64,000 nt of DNA from positions 310,001 through 374,000 of the forward strand of contig NZ_CP109009.1 in NCBI RefSeq assembly GCF_036226685.1, read 5' to 3'. Source of the stretch: Streptomyces sp. NBC_00690. GTDB taxonomy: Bacteria; Actinomycetota; Actinomycetes; Streptomycetales; Streptomycetaceae. Position 1 is the first letter of the stretch, and the number at the start of each line of letters is the position of its first letter. The notes under the pieces are model-generated. The model had not been told where the DNA came from, did no database searches, and was given only the letters and a program-made list of their open reading frames with translations. Positions 26,744 through 35,250 of this stretch are shown here, in pieces. The translations under genes and the position numbers were made by a program.

Positions 26744-27799
26744 CTACTTCCCTGCCACCGCCTTGACCAGGATCGGCGTCAGCTCCTCGACGACCCAGGT
26801 GGCGCTGAGGGCGTCCGGGTAGGCGATGGAGGAGGCCAGGGTGTTGTCCGAGGGGATGACCGCGTAGTTCTTCTTCTTCACCACGTTCAGGGACTGGAAG
26901 AGCTTGTTGGTCTCCAGCTCGGACGCGTTCAGCAGGCCCTCGTCGCCGAACGGGTAGGTGATCAGCAGGAGGTCGGCCTCCAGTTCGTCGAGCTTCTCCA
27001 GGCTGACGCTGTTGTTCTTGGCGCTGTAGTCCTTCGCCTTGGCGGTCTTCTGGAGGCCGAGCTTCTCGAAGATGCCCGCGTCCTGGTCGGCGTAGGACAT
27101 GAACGTGATCTGCTCGGGGTGGACGACGCTGTAGGTGTACCTCTTGCCCTTGAGCTGGGGGTTGGCCGCCGCGGCGTCGGCGATGGCCTTCTCGTTGGCG
27201 GCGATCACCTCATCGGCCTTCGCGCTGAGCCCGAGGGCCTTCGCGGCGCCCTTCAAACGCTCCTGCCAGGGCAGGGTGTCCGCGTGCTTCTTGTCCGTGT
27301 AGGTCACGACGGGGGCAATCGGCTTCAGCTTGGCGTAGGAGCCGTCCATGTCCCAGCTGTTCATGCCCAGGATGAGGTCCGGCGCCTCGGCGGCGATGGC
27401 CTCGAAGTCGATGCCGTCCGCGTCGTCGTACGTCTTCAGCTTGTCGACGTTCAGCTTGTCCATGGCGCGCTGCTTGTACTCGGCGACCTTGTCGCCGTCC
27501 TCGATGTCCGGTGTGATGACCGGGACGAGGCCGAGGGCCAGGGCGATGGAGGTGTCACCGTCGGAGACGGTGGCGACCCGGAGCGGCTTCTTCTCCACGA
27601 CGGTCTTGTCCCATGCGTTGGGCATGGTCAGCGGGTACTGGTCGGAGCCGGCGGCGGCCTTCTTGTCGCCGGTCTTGTCGGAGGAGTCGCTGCTGTCGTT
27701 GGAACCGCAGGCGGTGACGAGGCTCAGGCAGGCGGCGGAGGCCACCAGCACGCGTACCGTGCCGCGACGTGCCGAACGAGGGTGGGTGGTGCGGTTCAT
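26744..27799 (-). CDS. Ferric-siderophore-binding lipoprotein of an ABC importer
   Basis: 351 residues. The signal sequence ends in a lipobox, LVTAC at about residues 27-31, so the protein is tethered to the outer face of the membrane. A Ser/Asp-rich linker follows. The body has the FecB/FepB-type fold pattern: RVATVSDGDTSIALALGL, IDFEAIAAEAPDLILGMN, and WQERLKGAAKALG. It is the last gene of the four-gene import operon, 3 bp after the ATPase. The binding protein lying last in the operon may allow its own level to be set separately. The siderophore bound is not predictable. Confidence 0.88.
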   Translation of the reverse strand: MNRTTHPRSARRGTVRVLVASAACLSLVTACGSNDSSDSSDKTGDKKAAAGSDQYPLTMPNAWDKTVVEKKPLRVATVSDGDTSIALALGLVPVITPDIEDGDKVAEYKQRAMDKLNVDKLKTYDDADGIDFEAIAAEAPDLILGMNSWDMDGSYAKLKPIAPVVTYTDKKHADTLPWQERLKGAAKALGLSAKADEVIAANEKAIADAAAANPQLKGKRYTYSVVHPEQITFMSYADQDAGIFEKLGLQKTAKAKDYSAKNNSVSLEKLDELEADLLLITYPFGDEGLLNASELETNKLFQSLNVVKKKNYAVIPSDNTLASSIAYPDALSATWVVEELTPILVKAVAGK

Positions 27800-27802
27800 T
27801 TC

Positions 27803-28606
27803 CTACTTCTCCTGGGTGAGGTCGCGCCGGCCCAGGGGAAAGATCTGGGGCCGGGCGGTGCGTGGGTGGGGGACGACGATGCACTGCAGTCCGAACACGT
27901 CGGCGACGGTCTGTTCGGTGAGGACTTCGTCGGGGGTGCCCTGGCGGACGATGGAGCCGTCGCGCATGGCGATGATCGAAGAGGCGTACAGCGCGGCCTG
28001 GTTGAGGTCGTGCGAGACGAGGACGATGGTCTTGCCGGTCTGTTCGTTGAGATCGGCGAGCAGGTCCATCACCTCGATCTGGTGGGCGATGTCGAGATAG
28101 GTGGTCGGCTCGTCGAGGAGCAGGGTCGGGGTGTCCTGGGCGAGGGCGAGGGCGATCCACACCCGCTGGCGCTGTCCGCCGGAGAGCTGGTCGACGGGAC
28201 GGTCGACGAGTTCGGCCGTACCCGTGGCCATCAGGGCGTCCACGATGAGGACCTCATCGGCGTCGGTGCGGCGCTGGCCGAACTGCCGATGTGGATGGCG
28301 CCCTCGCCAGACCAGGTCACCCACCGTGATGCTCTCTGGAGCGATCGGTGACTGGGGCAGGATGCCCAGCCGACGTGCGACCTCGCGCGTGGGCATCGAG
28401 TGGATATCGGAGCCTTCGAGCAACACCGAACCGGCGGCGATCGGCAGCAGGCGTGCCATGGACTTCAGCAGGGTGGACTTGCCGCAGGCGTTGGGGCCGA
28501 CCAGCGCGGTGATCTTCCCCGCTTCGATGGCGACGGACAGGTCCTTGCTGATGAGGGACTTGCCGTAGCCGGTGCTGATCTGCCGGGCTTCGAGTTGGTC
28601 GGTCAT
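27803..28606 (-). CDS. ATPase of the ferric-siderophore ABC importer
   Basis: 267 residues, FepC/FhuC type. Walker A is GPNACGKST, the Q-loop reads GILPQSPIAP, the signature is QLSGGQRQRVWIALALAQ, Walker B is LLLDEPTTYLDI and the switch His is in VSHDLNQA. The TYLD after Walker B is characteristic of siderophore/B12 importers. It overlaps the permease gene by 4 bp (ATGA). Confidence 0.92.
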   Translation of the reverse strand: MTDQLEARQISTGYGKSLISKDLSVAIEAGKITALVGPNACGKSTLLKSMARLLPIAAGSVLLEGSDIHSMPTREVARRLGILPQSPIAPESITVGDLVWRGRHPHRQFGQRRTDADEVLIVDALMATGTAELVDRPVDQLSGGQRQRVWIALALAQDTPTLLLDEPTTYLDIAHQIEVMDLLADLNEQTGKTIVLVSHDLNQAALYASSIIAMRDGSIVRQGTPDEVLTEQTVADVFGLQCIVVPHPRTARPQIFPLGRRDLTQEK

Positions 28607-29682
28607 AGCGTGGCCTCCGGCCTGCGCCGAAGGATCAGCCAGACGAAGTAGGGCGCGCCCAGGAGCGCGGTGAGGGCCCCGGTCGGTACCGGGCTGATCA
28701 GTGGTGCGTTCTGGGCGAGGACATCGGCGCCGAGGACGATGGCCGCACCGATGAGGGCGGAGAGCCCCACGGCGCGATCGGCGCCCACCAGGCGTACCGC
28801 GATCGGGCCGCTGATCAGCGAGACGAAGCCGATCGGACCGACGATGCTGGTTGCGAGAGCTGCGGCGGCAGCACCTAGCAGCAGTGCCGCGAGACGCGTC
28901 CGGGGGACGGACGTACCGAGTCCGGTGGCGAGTTCATCGCCCAGGGACATGCTGCCGAGCGAGCGGTTGAGCAGCACGGCACAGATCCCGCAGGCCACCG
29001 TTCCGACGGCGAGCACGGTGACACCGTCCCAGTCGGCGGCGCTGACGCTGCCGATGAGCCAGCGCATGGCGACGGCGAGGCTGTGTTTGTCGGCGACCGT
29101 GAGCAGGTAGTTGGTGTACGCAATGCAGATCGCACTCATGCCGATGCCGATGAGTACCAGTCGATAGGTGTCGACGCCTCCCCTGCGCAGGCTCAGTGCG
29201 TGGATGATCGCGAGCAGGACGAACGATCCGAGGATCGCGGCCACCGGAGCACCGAAGGCGAGGGCGGGTGCGAAGAGGAAGACGGTGGTGGCGCCCGCCC
29301 CGGCGCCCGCGGAGATGCCGATGATGTCGGGGGTGGCGAGGGGGTTGCGGATCAGCCTCTGGTAGATCGCGCCGGAGAGACCGAAGAGGGCACCGGAGAG
29401 CAGGGCGGCGAGGGCGCGCGGAACCCTGATCTGGAAGATCATGTAGTCCGCGAGTCCGGTGCGCAGACCGAAGGCCGCTGGCAGTACGTCAGAGGGGTCG
29501 ACCCTGCCCACGCCGCCGAGGAGCACGGAGGCGACCAGCAGCCCCACCAGCACCGCGGCCAGGGTGGTGACGGTGAGCGCAGTGCGGCGGGTCTTGGCGC
29601 GGTGTGCACTGCGCAGCCGGTCCTTGATGGCGGCACGGGTCGTCGTCTTGTCCGGGACGGTCCGGGTGTCGAGGATCGTCAT
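28603..29682 (-). CDS. FecCD-type permease (second subunit) of the siderophore importer
   Basis: 359 residues. The ATG at 29682 shares its A with the stop of the first permease (TGATG), so the longer upstream frame is rejected. A basic N-terminal tail of ~45 residues precedes about ten hydrophobic helices. FecCD landmarks include RVPRALAALLSGALFGLSGAIYQ, RNPLATPDIIGISAGAGAGA and GPIGFVSLISGP, the last being the loop that contacts the ATPase. It forms a heterodimer with the product of the next gene upstream. Confidence 0.9.
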   Translation of the reverse strand: MTILDTRTVPDKTTTRAAIKDRLRSAHRAKTRRTALTVTTLAAVLVGLLVASVLLGGVGRVDPSDVLPAAFGLRTGLADYMIFQIRVPRALAALLSGALFGLSGAIYQRLIRNPLATPDIIGISAGAGAGATTVFLFAPALAFGAPVAAILGSFVLLAIIHALSLRRGGVDTYRLVLIGIGMSAICIAYTNYLLTVADKHSLAVAMRWLIGSVSAADWDGVTVLAVGTVACGICAVLLNRSLGSMSLGDELATGLGTSVPRTRLAALLLGAAAAALATSIVGPIGFVSLISGPIAVRLVGADRAVGLSALIGAAIVLGADVLAQNAPLISPVPTGALTALLGAPYFVWLILRRRPEATL

Positions 29683-30728
29683 CACATCCGCACCAGGTCC
29701 CCGCGGCGGGCGAGCCACACGAAGAACGGGGTTCCGACCGCGGCGGTCATGACCGCGACTTGGACCTCTCCGTTATCGAGTACGAGTCGTCCGGCGGTGT
29801 CGGCGGCGGTGAGCAGGATCGCACCCAGGGCCATGGAGACGGGGAGCGACCATCGGTGGTCGGCCCCCACCAGCATCCGAGCGCAGTGGGCGGCGACCAG
29901 ACCGACGAAGGCGACGGGCCCGACGGCGGCTGTGGCGGTGGCGCACAGCAGTACGGCGATGGCGGCTGCGGCGAGCCGGGACCGTTCGACGCGAATGCCG
30001 AGCCCCCGGGCGGTCTCATCACCGAGACTGAGAATGTTGAGGGTGCGCCCGAGCGGTAGGGCGAGGAGCAGTCCGACGATGGCGAAGGGGGCGATCTCGC
30101 CCATGATCGAGCCTCTGCCGGTGAGTTGACCCACGGACCAGAAACGCAAGTGGGCGTAGACGGCCTCATCGCGCGCCACGAGCAGGGTGATGAGCGAGGA
30201 CATCACGGCCGCGACGGCGACTCCCGCGAGGACGAGTCCGACGGTGGAACTGCCGGCGTTGGTTCGGATGCCGATCAGATAGACGAGCGCGGCGGTGAAG
30301 CCGGCGCCGATCAGTGCCAGCCAGAAGTAGGCGGTCACGCCGGAGAGGCCGAAGAGGACGATGCCGAGGACGACGAACATGGCCGCCCCCTGCTCGATAC
30401 CGAGGATGCCGGGGTCGGAGAGCGGATTCATGGTCAGGGCCTGCATGATGAGCCCGGAGCCGCCGAGAGCTGCTCCCACGGCGAGGCCGAGGAAGCTGCG
30501 CGGTATGCGCTCCGTCCACAGCACATGGGAGTTGAAGCCGGTGCCGTCCGGGTCCAGCAGGATGCTGATGACTTCGGCGGGCGCGATGGAACGGGCACCG
30601 AGGCCGATGCTGCCGATCAGCACGGCGACCAGGGTGATGAGGCTCAGCACCGCCACCGTCGTACCGCGCGAGGACTTGGTCCTCGCCGGTGGCGGTGGTG
30701 ACGTCGCCAGCGGGGACGTGTCAGTCAT
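29682..30728 (-). CDS. FecCD-type permease (first subunit) of the siderophore importer
   Basis: 348 residues, first gene of the import operon. FecCD landmarks are RIPRSFLGLAVGAALGGSGLIMQ, NPLSDPGILGIEQGAAM and GPVAFVGLVAAH. About ten membrane helices follow a short Pro/Ser-rich cytoplasmic N-terminus. The iron box at 30762-30780 lies 34 bp upstream of the start, so the operon should be repressed when iron is plentiful by a DtxR-type regulator (DmdR1/IdeR). Confidence 0.9.
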   Translation of the reverse strand: MTDTSPLATSPPPPARTKSSRGTTVAVLSLITLVAVLIGSIGLGARSIAPAEVISILLDPDGTGFNSHVLWTERIPRSFLGLAVGAALGGSGLIMQALTMNPLSDPGILGIEQGAAMFVVLGIVLFGLSGVTAYFWLALIGAGFTAALVYLIGIRTNAGSSTVGLVLAGVAVAAVMSSLITLLVARDEAVYAHLRFWSVGQLTGRGSIMGEIAPFAIVGLLLALPLGRTLNILSLGDETARGLGIRVERSRLAAAAIAVLLCATATAAVGPVAFVGLVAAHCARMLVGADHRWSLPVSMALGAILLTAADTAGRLVLDNGEVQVAVMTAAVGTPFFVWLARRGDLVRM

Positions 30729-30744
30729 GGGTCTGCTCTGGGCT

Positions 30745-30771
30745 CCTTACCTGGACAAGCGACAGGTAAGG
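30745..30771. promoter_or_regulatory. Perfect 9-9-9 dyad overlapping the iron box
   Basis: CCTTACCTG (30745-30753) and CAGGTAAGG (30763-30771) are a perfect inverted repeat separated by 9 nt. Its right arm forms the left half of the iron box. It may extend the DtxR-family site into two overlapping sites, or be the operator of the AraC regulator encoded divergently at 30862. Confidence 0.6.
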
Positions 30772-30780
30772 TTACCCTTA
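30762..30780. promoter_or_regulatory. Iron box (IdeR/DmdR1-type) for the siderophore import operon
   Basis: The 19-mer is identical to the TTAGGTTAGGCTAACCTAA iron box at 13 of 19 positions, and at 15 if the A/T-degenerate positions are allowed. The inner GTAAGG-TTAC-CCTTAC is a perfect dyad. It lies between the importer start (30728) and the AraC gene start (30862), so it could control both. Confidence 0.7.
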
Positions 30781-30861
30781 CTGCGATTCCGGGCAGTCCA
30801 AGGCCGGAGTCAGATCGTTCACACTCAGGGGTCAGATTGACCCCGCCGCCTGGAGGTTGTC

Positions 30862-31776
30862 GTGGCCAAGAGCGCCCTGTTGTCCGAGGCCGGGACCACG
30901 GAAGAGTCCCGGACGTTTTCCACTCATCCAGCACCTTCGACCGTTTTGCCCTCCATGGTGACCCCGTCCATGGCGACCGACCTCCCGGTGTCGGACGTCC
31001 TTTCGGTGGGATCCGGGGCACTGGACGGAGCGCCGGCGGCTGCTCTGCCCTCCGTGGATTCCGTGGATGACGACTTCATCGCCGCCGGCGGGCACCCCAC
31101 CCACGTACACGACTTCCACCAGTTCCTGTATGTACCGCTCGGCCGGATCGTCATCACGGCGCTGGGGCGGGACTACGAGTTGTCCCCGTCCGTGGCCCTG
31201 TGGATACCGGCCGGAATCCCGCACAGCGCCCGCTTCGACCTCGACTCCCTGTTCGTCGTCGAGACGTTCACCACCGAGCGCCACCACCTGCCGTACGCGG
31301 AGACGACGGTCGTCAACGTCACGGACACCCAGCGCCGGATGCTGTTGGGGCGGATGCGCTGCTCGGAGTCGCACCACGATGACTCAGCTGTCTTCGCCGC
31401 CCTGTCGAACGGTCATCCGGACTGCCTTCCCCTGCCCCAGCCCACCAGTCACGCGGCCAGCACGGTGGCCAGGGCACTCATCCGGATGCCCAGCGATCCC
31501 CGCACGGCCACCGAGTGGGCGGAGAGCCTCTACACGAACTCGACCAGCCTGCGCCGTGCCTTTCGGGCCGAGACCGGGCTGGCGTTCTCCGAGTGGCGCA
31601 CCCGCCTGCGGCTCAACCACTCGCTCGACCTGCTCGCCCAGGGGCATCTGGTGAGCACGGTGGCGGCGCGGGTCGGATTCGTCAGCACGAACGGCTACAT
31701 CCTCGCCTTCCGCAAGTACTTCGACCAGACGCCCGGCGCCTATGTACGTCGAACGTCCCCCGCGTCGGCGGCTTGA
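30862..31776 (+). CDS. AraC-family regulator divergent from the siderophore importer
   Basis: 304 residues from GTG at 30862 with TGGAGG 6 nt upstream. A ~60-residue Ser/Pro-rich N-terminal stretch is followed by a cupin-like sensing domain (HVHDFHQFLYVPLG, IPAGIPHSARFD). The AraC DNA-binding domain is at ~200-300 (SLYTNSTSLRRAFRAETGLAFSEWRTRLRL, VGFVSTNGYILAFRKYF). AraC proteins beside FecCD importers often sense the ferric siderophore and activate uptake, so that role is likely here. It shares its promoter region with the importer and its iron box. Confidence 0.85.
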   Translation: MAKSALLSEAGTTEESRTFSTHPAPSTVLPSMVTPSMATDLPVSDVLSVGSGALDGAPAAALPSVDSVDDDFIAAGGHPTHVHDFHQFLYVPLGRIVITALGRDYELSPSVALWIPAGIPHSARFDLDSLFVVETFTTERHHLPYAETTVVNVTDTQRRMLLGRMRCSESHHDDSAVFAALSNGHPDCLPLPQPTSHAASTVARALIRMPSDPRTATEWAESLYTNSTSLRRAFRAETGLAFSEWRTRLRLNHSLDLLAQGHLVSTVAARVGFVSTNGYILAFRKYFDQTPGAYVRRTSPASAA

Positions 31777-31825
31777 GGGTCCGTCGCGTGCAGACCTGGA
31801 TGTCCGCCGAGCCGGGCCCGCGGCG

Positions 31826-32275
31826 TCAGCGGGGCAGGTCCAGCTCGGCCCGTACCGTCTTGCCCAGGGGTGCACGATCCAGCACGTCCCATCGATCGGC
31901 GAGCGCGTTCACGATCAGCAGCCCCCGCCCACGGGAGTAGCCGGCCGACGGCCTACCGAGCTCACCGGGCCCGGGCGGGTGCCTGTCCGCCCGGGCGTCC
32001 GACACTTCGATCACCAGCACCTCGCCGGGAACGTGGGTGAGGGTCAATTCGAAGTCCCTCCCGGGCACCCATCCGTGGGTGACGGCGTTGGCCGCCAGTT
32101 CCCCCACGAGTACGAGTGCGTCGTCGGACAGTTCGCTGCGGTGCGGAATGCCCCAGCAACAGAACTGGTGGAGCGCGAGGTGTCGGGCGAACCAGGCACC
32201 GCGGGGAGTACTGCCGAAGCCCTGCCTGAACACACGTACGGTGACGGGTGATTCCTGGGTGGCGCAGAATGTCAT
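31826..32275 (-). CDS. RsbW-like ATP-binding protein (HATPase_c anti-sigma type)
   Basis: 149 residues from ATG at 32275; the ORF is open further upstream but without domain content. GHKL ATPase motifs are present: N-box LVGELAANAVTHG, G1 VIEVSDARAD and G2 GRGLLIVNALADRW. Stand-alone proteins of this kind are numerous in Streptomyces and act as serine kinases on anti-anti-sigma factors or in conserved GTPase/regulator sets. No partner is adjacent, so the target is unknown. It is convergent with the AraC gene (49 bp apart). Confidence 0.82.
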   Translation of the reverse strand: MTFCATQESPVTVRVFRQGFGSTPRGAWFARHLALHQFCCWGIPHRSELSDDALVLVGELAANAVTHGWVPGRDFELTLTHVPGEVLVIEVSDARADRHPPGPGELGRPSAGYSRGRGLLIVNALADRWDVLDRAPLGKTVRAELDLPR

Positions 32276-32774
32276 GGGTCCAATGTGGCGCGCCCTGCGC
32301 GGTTTCACCAGTTCGGCAGGGAGCGCCGGAAAATGGTGGCCGTTGATGCTCAGGCCCCGATATGACTGTGCGTCACTGTCGAGCGTCGCCACGACTCGCT
32401 GCGCAGAGATCGGGTTCCCGCCGAGTATTCGCGTGCCCTGGCAACAAAGTTTCGGCCGCGACGACGTACGCCAGGTGCCGCCTCCGTGTTGGCCGAGCAT
32501 CGCGCCAGCCGGGGTCGAGCACAAACCGTCGCCAACGTGAAGACGAGAATCAGCCAGGTCCAAAAGTCGCTCTAGCTGGGTTCCACACCGAATGATCGAA
32601 TCGGTAACGTCACCCGGGCAGCAGTCTTCGTGGACCGCACCCGCACCGGTCACTTCCCCTTCCGTGCCACACCTCGGATTGCACCACTCGGTAGGAGAGC
32701 GCTCACCACAATGGGCACTCTCCGACCCATGACGTACGGCAATCTCAATTCATCCGCACGATGGAGGCCGCTCA
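32276..32774. other. Divergent intergenic region without a recognised feature
   Basis: 499 bp between the divergent ATP-binding protein and polyprenyl synthase genes. It must contain both promoters. I see no convincing gene, operator or structured RNA; open frames here lack the codon bias of the neighbours. Confidence 0.5.
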
Positions 32775-33761
32775 GTGAGTTCCCTGTCCTACCTGGAGTT
32801 GCATCGGCAAGTCTCTCCGAGCATCGAAGCGGAGATCGACTCCGCACTCGACCGACTCGGACCATCATCGAGTGCCGTCAAGAGCGCCATCACCAAACTG
32901 CTCCACCACCAGAAGTTGAGACACCCGCTTTCCGTACTGCCGCTGCTGGTTCATGCCATTGAGACCGGCACTCCAAGACCGGCCATTCCGCTGTCAGCCG
33001 TTCATGTGCTGTGGTGGACGTCCGCGTGCTATCTCGACGACCTGGCCGACGGTAACGGCGGCACCAAGGTCGAGGACCTCGGCGAGAACGAAGCACTCCT
33101 CGCTTCTCTGATCACGGGCCATATGCTCCCGGTGCAGGTCATCCAATCGCAGGAGGTGCCGGATTCCGTACGCGGGGCGCTGACGGCCGAGATCACCAAC
33201 GGCTGGATCGTCGCCGTCGAAGGGCAACTGGACGATATGCGTGGAGATGTGGGTGGTGCGACACGAAAGTCCGTCATCACGGCCTACCGCGGCAAATCCG
33301 GTGCCCCTTTCGGCATGATCACCGCAATGGCGGCCATCCTCTCCGGCGCCGAGCGCAACGAAATAGAGCGATGGCGCGAGTTCGGCTATGTCTTCGGGAT
33401 TCTCTGGCAGATGTTCAACGACCAGGACGACATTCTGTCCGGTCGCAACGAGGATCTGCTGAACGGCACGGTCACCTATCTCCTGGCATGTGCCATGGAA
33501 GGTGCCACGCCCGAGTCACGGGCGGAGATCCTGGCACTGCATACGGTCGCCCAGGAGTCCGTTCGAGCAAGGAGCGAACTCACGGATCTCCTTCTCGCAC
33601 CCGCGGTACTGCGTCGATATCGACAGGACATCAACGGGTACCGCGATGAGGCATATCGCATCGTCAACGACATGGGCGGCGATCCACATTACGTACCCGT
33701 GTTGCGGCAACTGGTGGACCTTTCGGCCCAGATGCTCCTTCAGCCAAGGACCGGCCGGTAG
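32775..33761 (+). CDS. Polyprenyl (isoprenyl diphosphate) synthase family protein
   Basis: 328 residues from GTG with GGAGG 7 nt upstream. The first Asp-rich motif is DDLAD (in CYLDDLADGNG) and the second is NDQDD (in MFNDQDDILS), so both Mg2+-diphosphate binding sites are intact. The helical body and GKSGAPFGMI resemble trans-isoprenyl diphosphate synthases, with a divergence that also recalls ComQ-like prenyltransferases. It should build a prenyl diphosphate chain or transfer a prenyl group. No terpene cyclase, prenyl-acceptor peptide or carotenoid gene is adjacent, so it is an orphan. G+C is somewhat lower than in the neighbours. Confidence 0.8.
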   Translation: MSSLSYLELHRQVSPSIEAEIDSALDRLGPSSSAVKSAITKLLHHQKLRHPLSVLPLLVHAIETGTPRPAIPLSAVHVLWWTSACYLDDLADGNGGTKVEDLGENEALLASLITGHMLPVQVIQSQEVPDSVRGALTAEITNGWIVAVEGQLDDMRGDVGGATRKSVITAYRGKSGAPFGMITAMAAILSGAERNEIERWREFGYVFGILWQMFNDQDDILSGRNEDLLNGTVTYLLACAMEGATPESRAEILALHTVAQESVRARSELTDLLLAPAVLRRYRQDINGYRDEAYRIVNDMGGDPHYVPVLRQLVDLSAQMLLQPRTGR

Positions 33762-34048
33762 CCGGAAGGCCGCTCAGGGCCGAAAACGTCGCCCCCGTAC
33801 GGAACGAACCGTCACGGGAAGAGTGCGGGTGCCCGGTTCGAGGTCGAGACGGGGTCATTGAACCGGTGCACCTCGTCCAACGGTCCGGCTAGGGACGATC
33901 TTCCAACCCCCGGTTGCGGCACTGAAGTCGAAGGGTGGGGGCTCAAGCCAGTCGGTGCTCAGGCCATCGGTGGGATGAGAGGTCCACAAGAGTTGCTCTG
34001 TGCGCTCGGAGCCCCGAGAAGGGGGCGAGCTGATGCCTCACCACCCGA

Positions 34049-35011
34049 TCACCCCGGACTCTCGGACAGGGGCGGGGGTGTGGTGCGGGCGTGCAGAAAG
34101 ACGGCGGCGGTGGCTACGGCCACCGCCCCGGCAAGGGCGACCAGCGCGGCCACGGTCGCGGTGTCCGGAGAGGTGACGGGCTGGGCGCGGCGGGCCTGCC
34201 AGGTCAAGATGCCCGTGAGCACCAGCAGGGCGGATGCGACGATCCACACCAACACCACTCGGTGGCGCGGCCCGAGGCTTCGAGGACCGAGGGTCAGAAA
34301 CAGACCGAGCAGACAGAGGACCTGGAGGGCGTGGACACCGACGAAGTGAGGAACGCGCAGGTCTCCGGCCGCAGTGCTGAAGTTGGTGATGGGCATGCTC
34401 GGGCCGCCGTCGGGGCGGCCGACGGTGTGGCCGCCGATGATCGGCATCCCCAGGCCCCGGTCTGCGGCTGCCTCCTGTGCTCCCGTGGGAGAGATGACCA
34501 TCGGGACGGCAACAGCCATGCCCACCAGAGCGAGGGCGAGGCCAAGGCTCAGCGCCCAGGCCAGGACGGGTGGCTCGACCCGCTGGAGCAGCAGCAGGAC
34601 GATGGTGGCCAGGCCCAGCAGGGCGGTGATGGAGATGATCACCAACATGGTCACCGCCAGGGTGCTGGTGAAGCGGTCGCTGAAGTTGAAGTGGCTGGTC
34701 GTGCCGAGCGCTGCCGCCCGCACGACCCAGAGCACTTCAAGGACCACAGCGACCGCGGTGACCCAGGAGATGAGGTGGACGAGGCGTTGGCGGCCTCGGA
34801 CGAATGTCAGCAACCACATCAGGGTGACGGCGTAGAGCGCGAAGGAGAACGCGAACCGGGCGGGCTTGGCCCAGGCGCCCTGCCCCGTGATCTCCCTCGG
34901 GTCGACGACCAGCCCCACCAGGGCGGCCAGGCTGATCACCCCCAGCACGACGCCTGCCCCGGTGAGCGGACGGTTGACCGCCCACGCATTGCGCACCAAG
35001 GCCAACGGCAC
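34049..35011 (-). CDS. Multi-pass integral membrane protein of unknown function
   Basis: About 320 residues. I chose GTG at 35011 because GGAGG lies 5 nt upstream; the frame is open for 12 more codons to a TTG. Eight or so hydrophobic segments alternate with short loops, including a KPARFAFSFALYAVTLMWLL helix and, in mid-protein, an exposed loop with GGHTVGRPDGGPSMPITNFST. I do not recognise the family. It stands alone, convergent with the polyprenyl synthase. Confidence 0.6.
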   Translation of the reverse strand: MPLALVRNAWAVNRPLTGAGVVLGVISLAALVGLVVDPREITGQGAWAKPARFAFSFALYAVTLMWLLTFVRGRQRLVHLISWVTAVAVVLEVLWVVRAAALGTTSHFNFSDRFTSTLAVTMLVIISITALLGLATIVLLLLQRVEPPVLAWALSLGLALALVGMAVAVPMVISPTGAQEAAADRGLGMPIIGGHTVGRPDGGPSMPITNFSTAAGDLRVPHFVGVHALQVLCLLGLFLTLGPRSLGPRHRVVLVWIVASALLVLTGILTWQARRAQPVTSPDTATVAALVALAGAVAVATAAVFLHARTTPPPLSESPG

Positions 35012-35250
35012 CGAAACCTCCACCACAACTCCGCCGTCCCTCGGCAACCAGAACTCCCGCCCGATGATCCCGAGGCGAACCCGCCCGGGGCCACGCGCCG
35101 GGCGGCGCGGTCACCCGGCAGGGCCGCGGCCCTGCGCCACCCGGCCCACCTGCCCACCGTCCCCGCCGAACCGCAACCACCTCAATCCGCCGGTCCGCTG
35201 AGGAACCATCCGATGGTGGGCACCCCGACCGGGGGCGTGGACCGGAGGGC

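Noticed and set aside
26729..28351. Long plus-strand frames opposite the siderophore importer
   Set aside because: Rich in Val/Gly/Asp/Gln with no motifs; they mirror the well-supported minus-strand genes.
32630..32962. Small frame before the polyprenyl synthase, considered as a ComX-like prenylated peptide
   Set aside because: It runs out of phase through the synthase start, has no typical short peptide length or C-terminal Trp context, and lacks a ribosome site.
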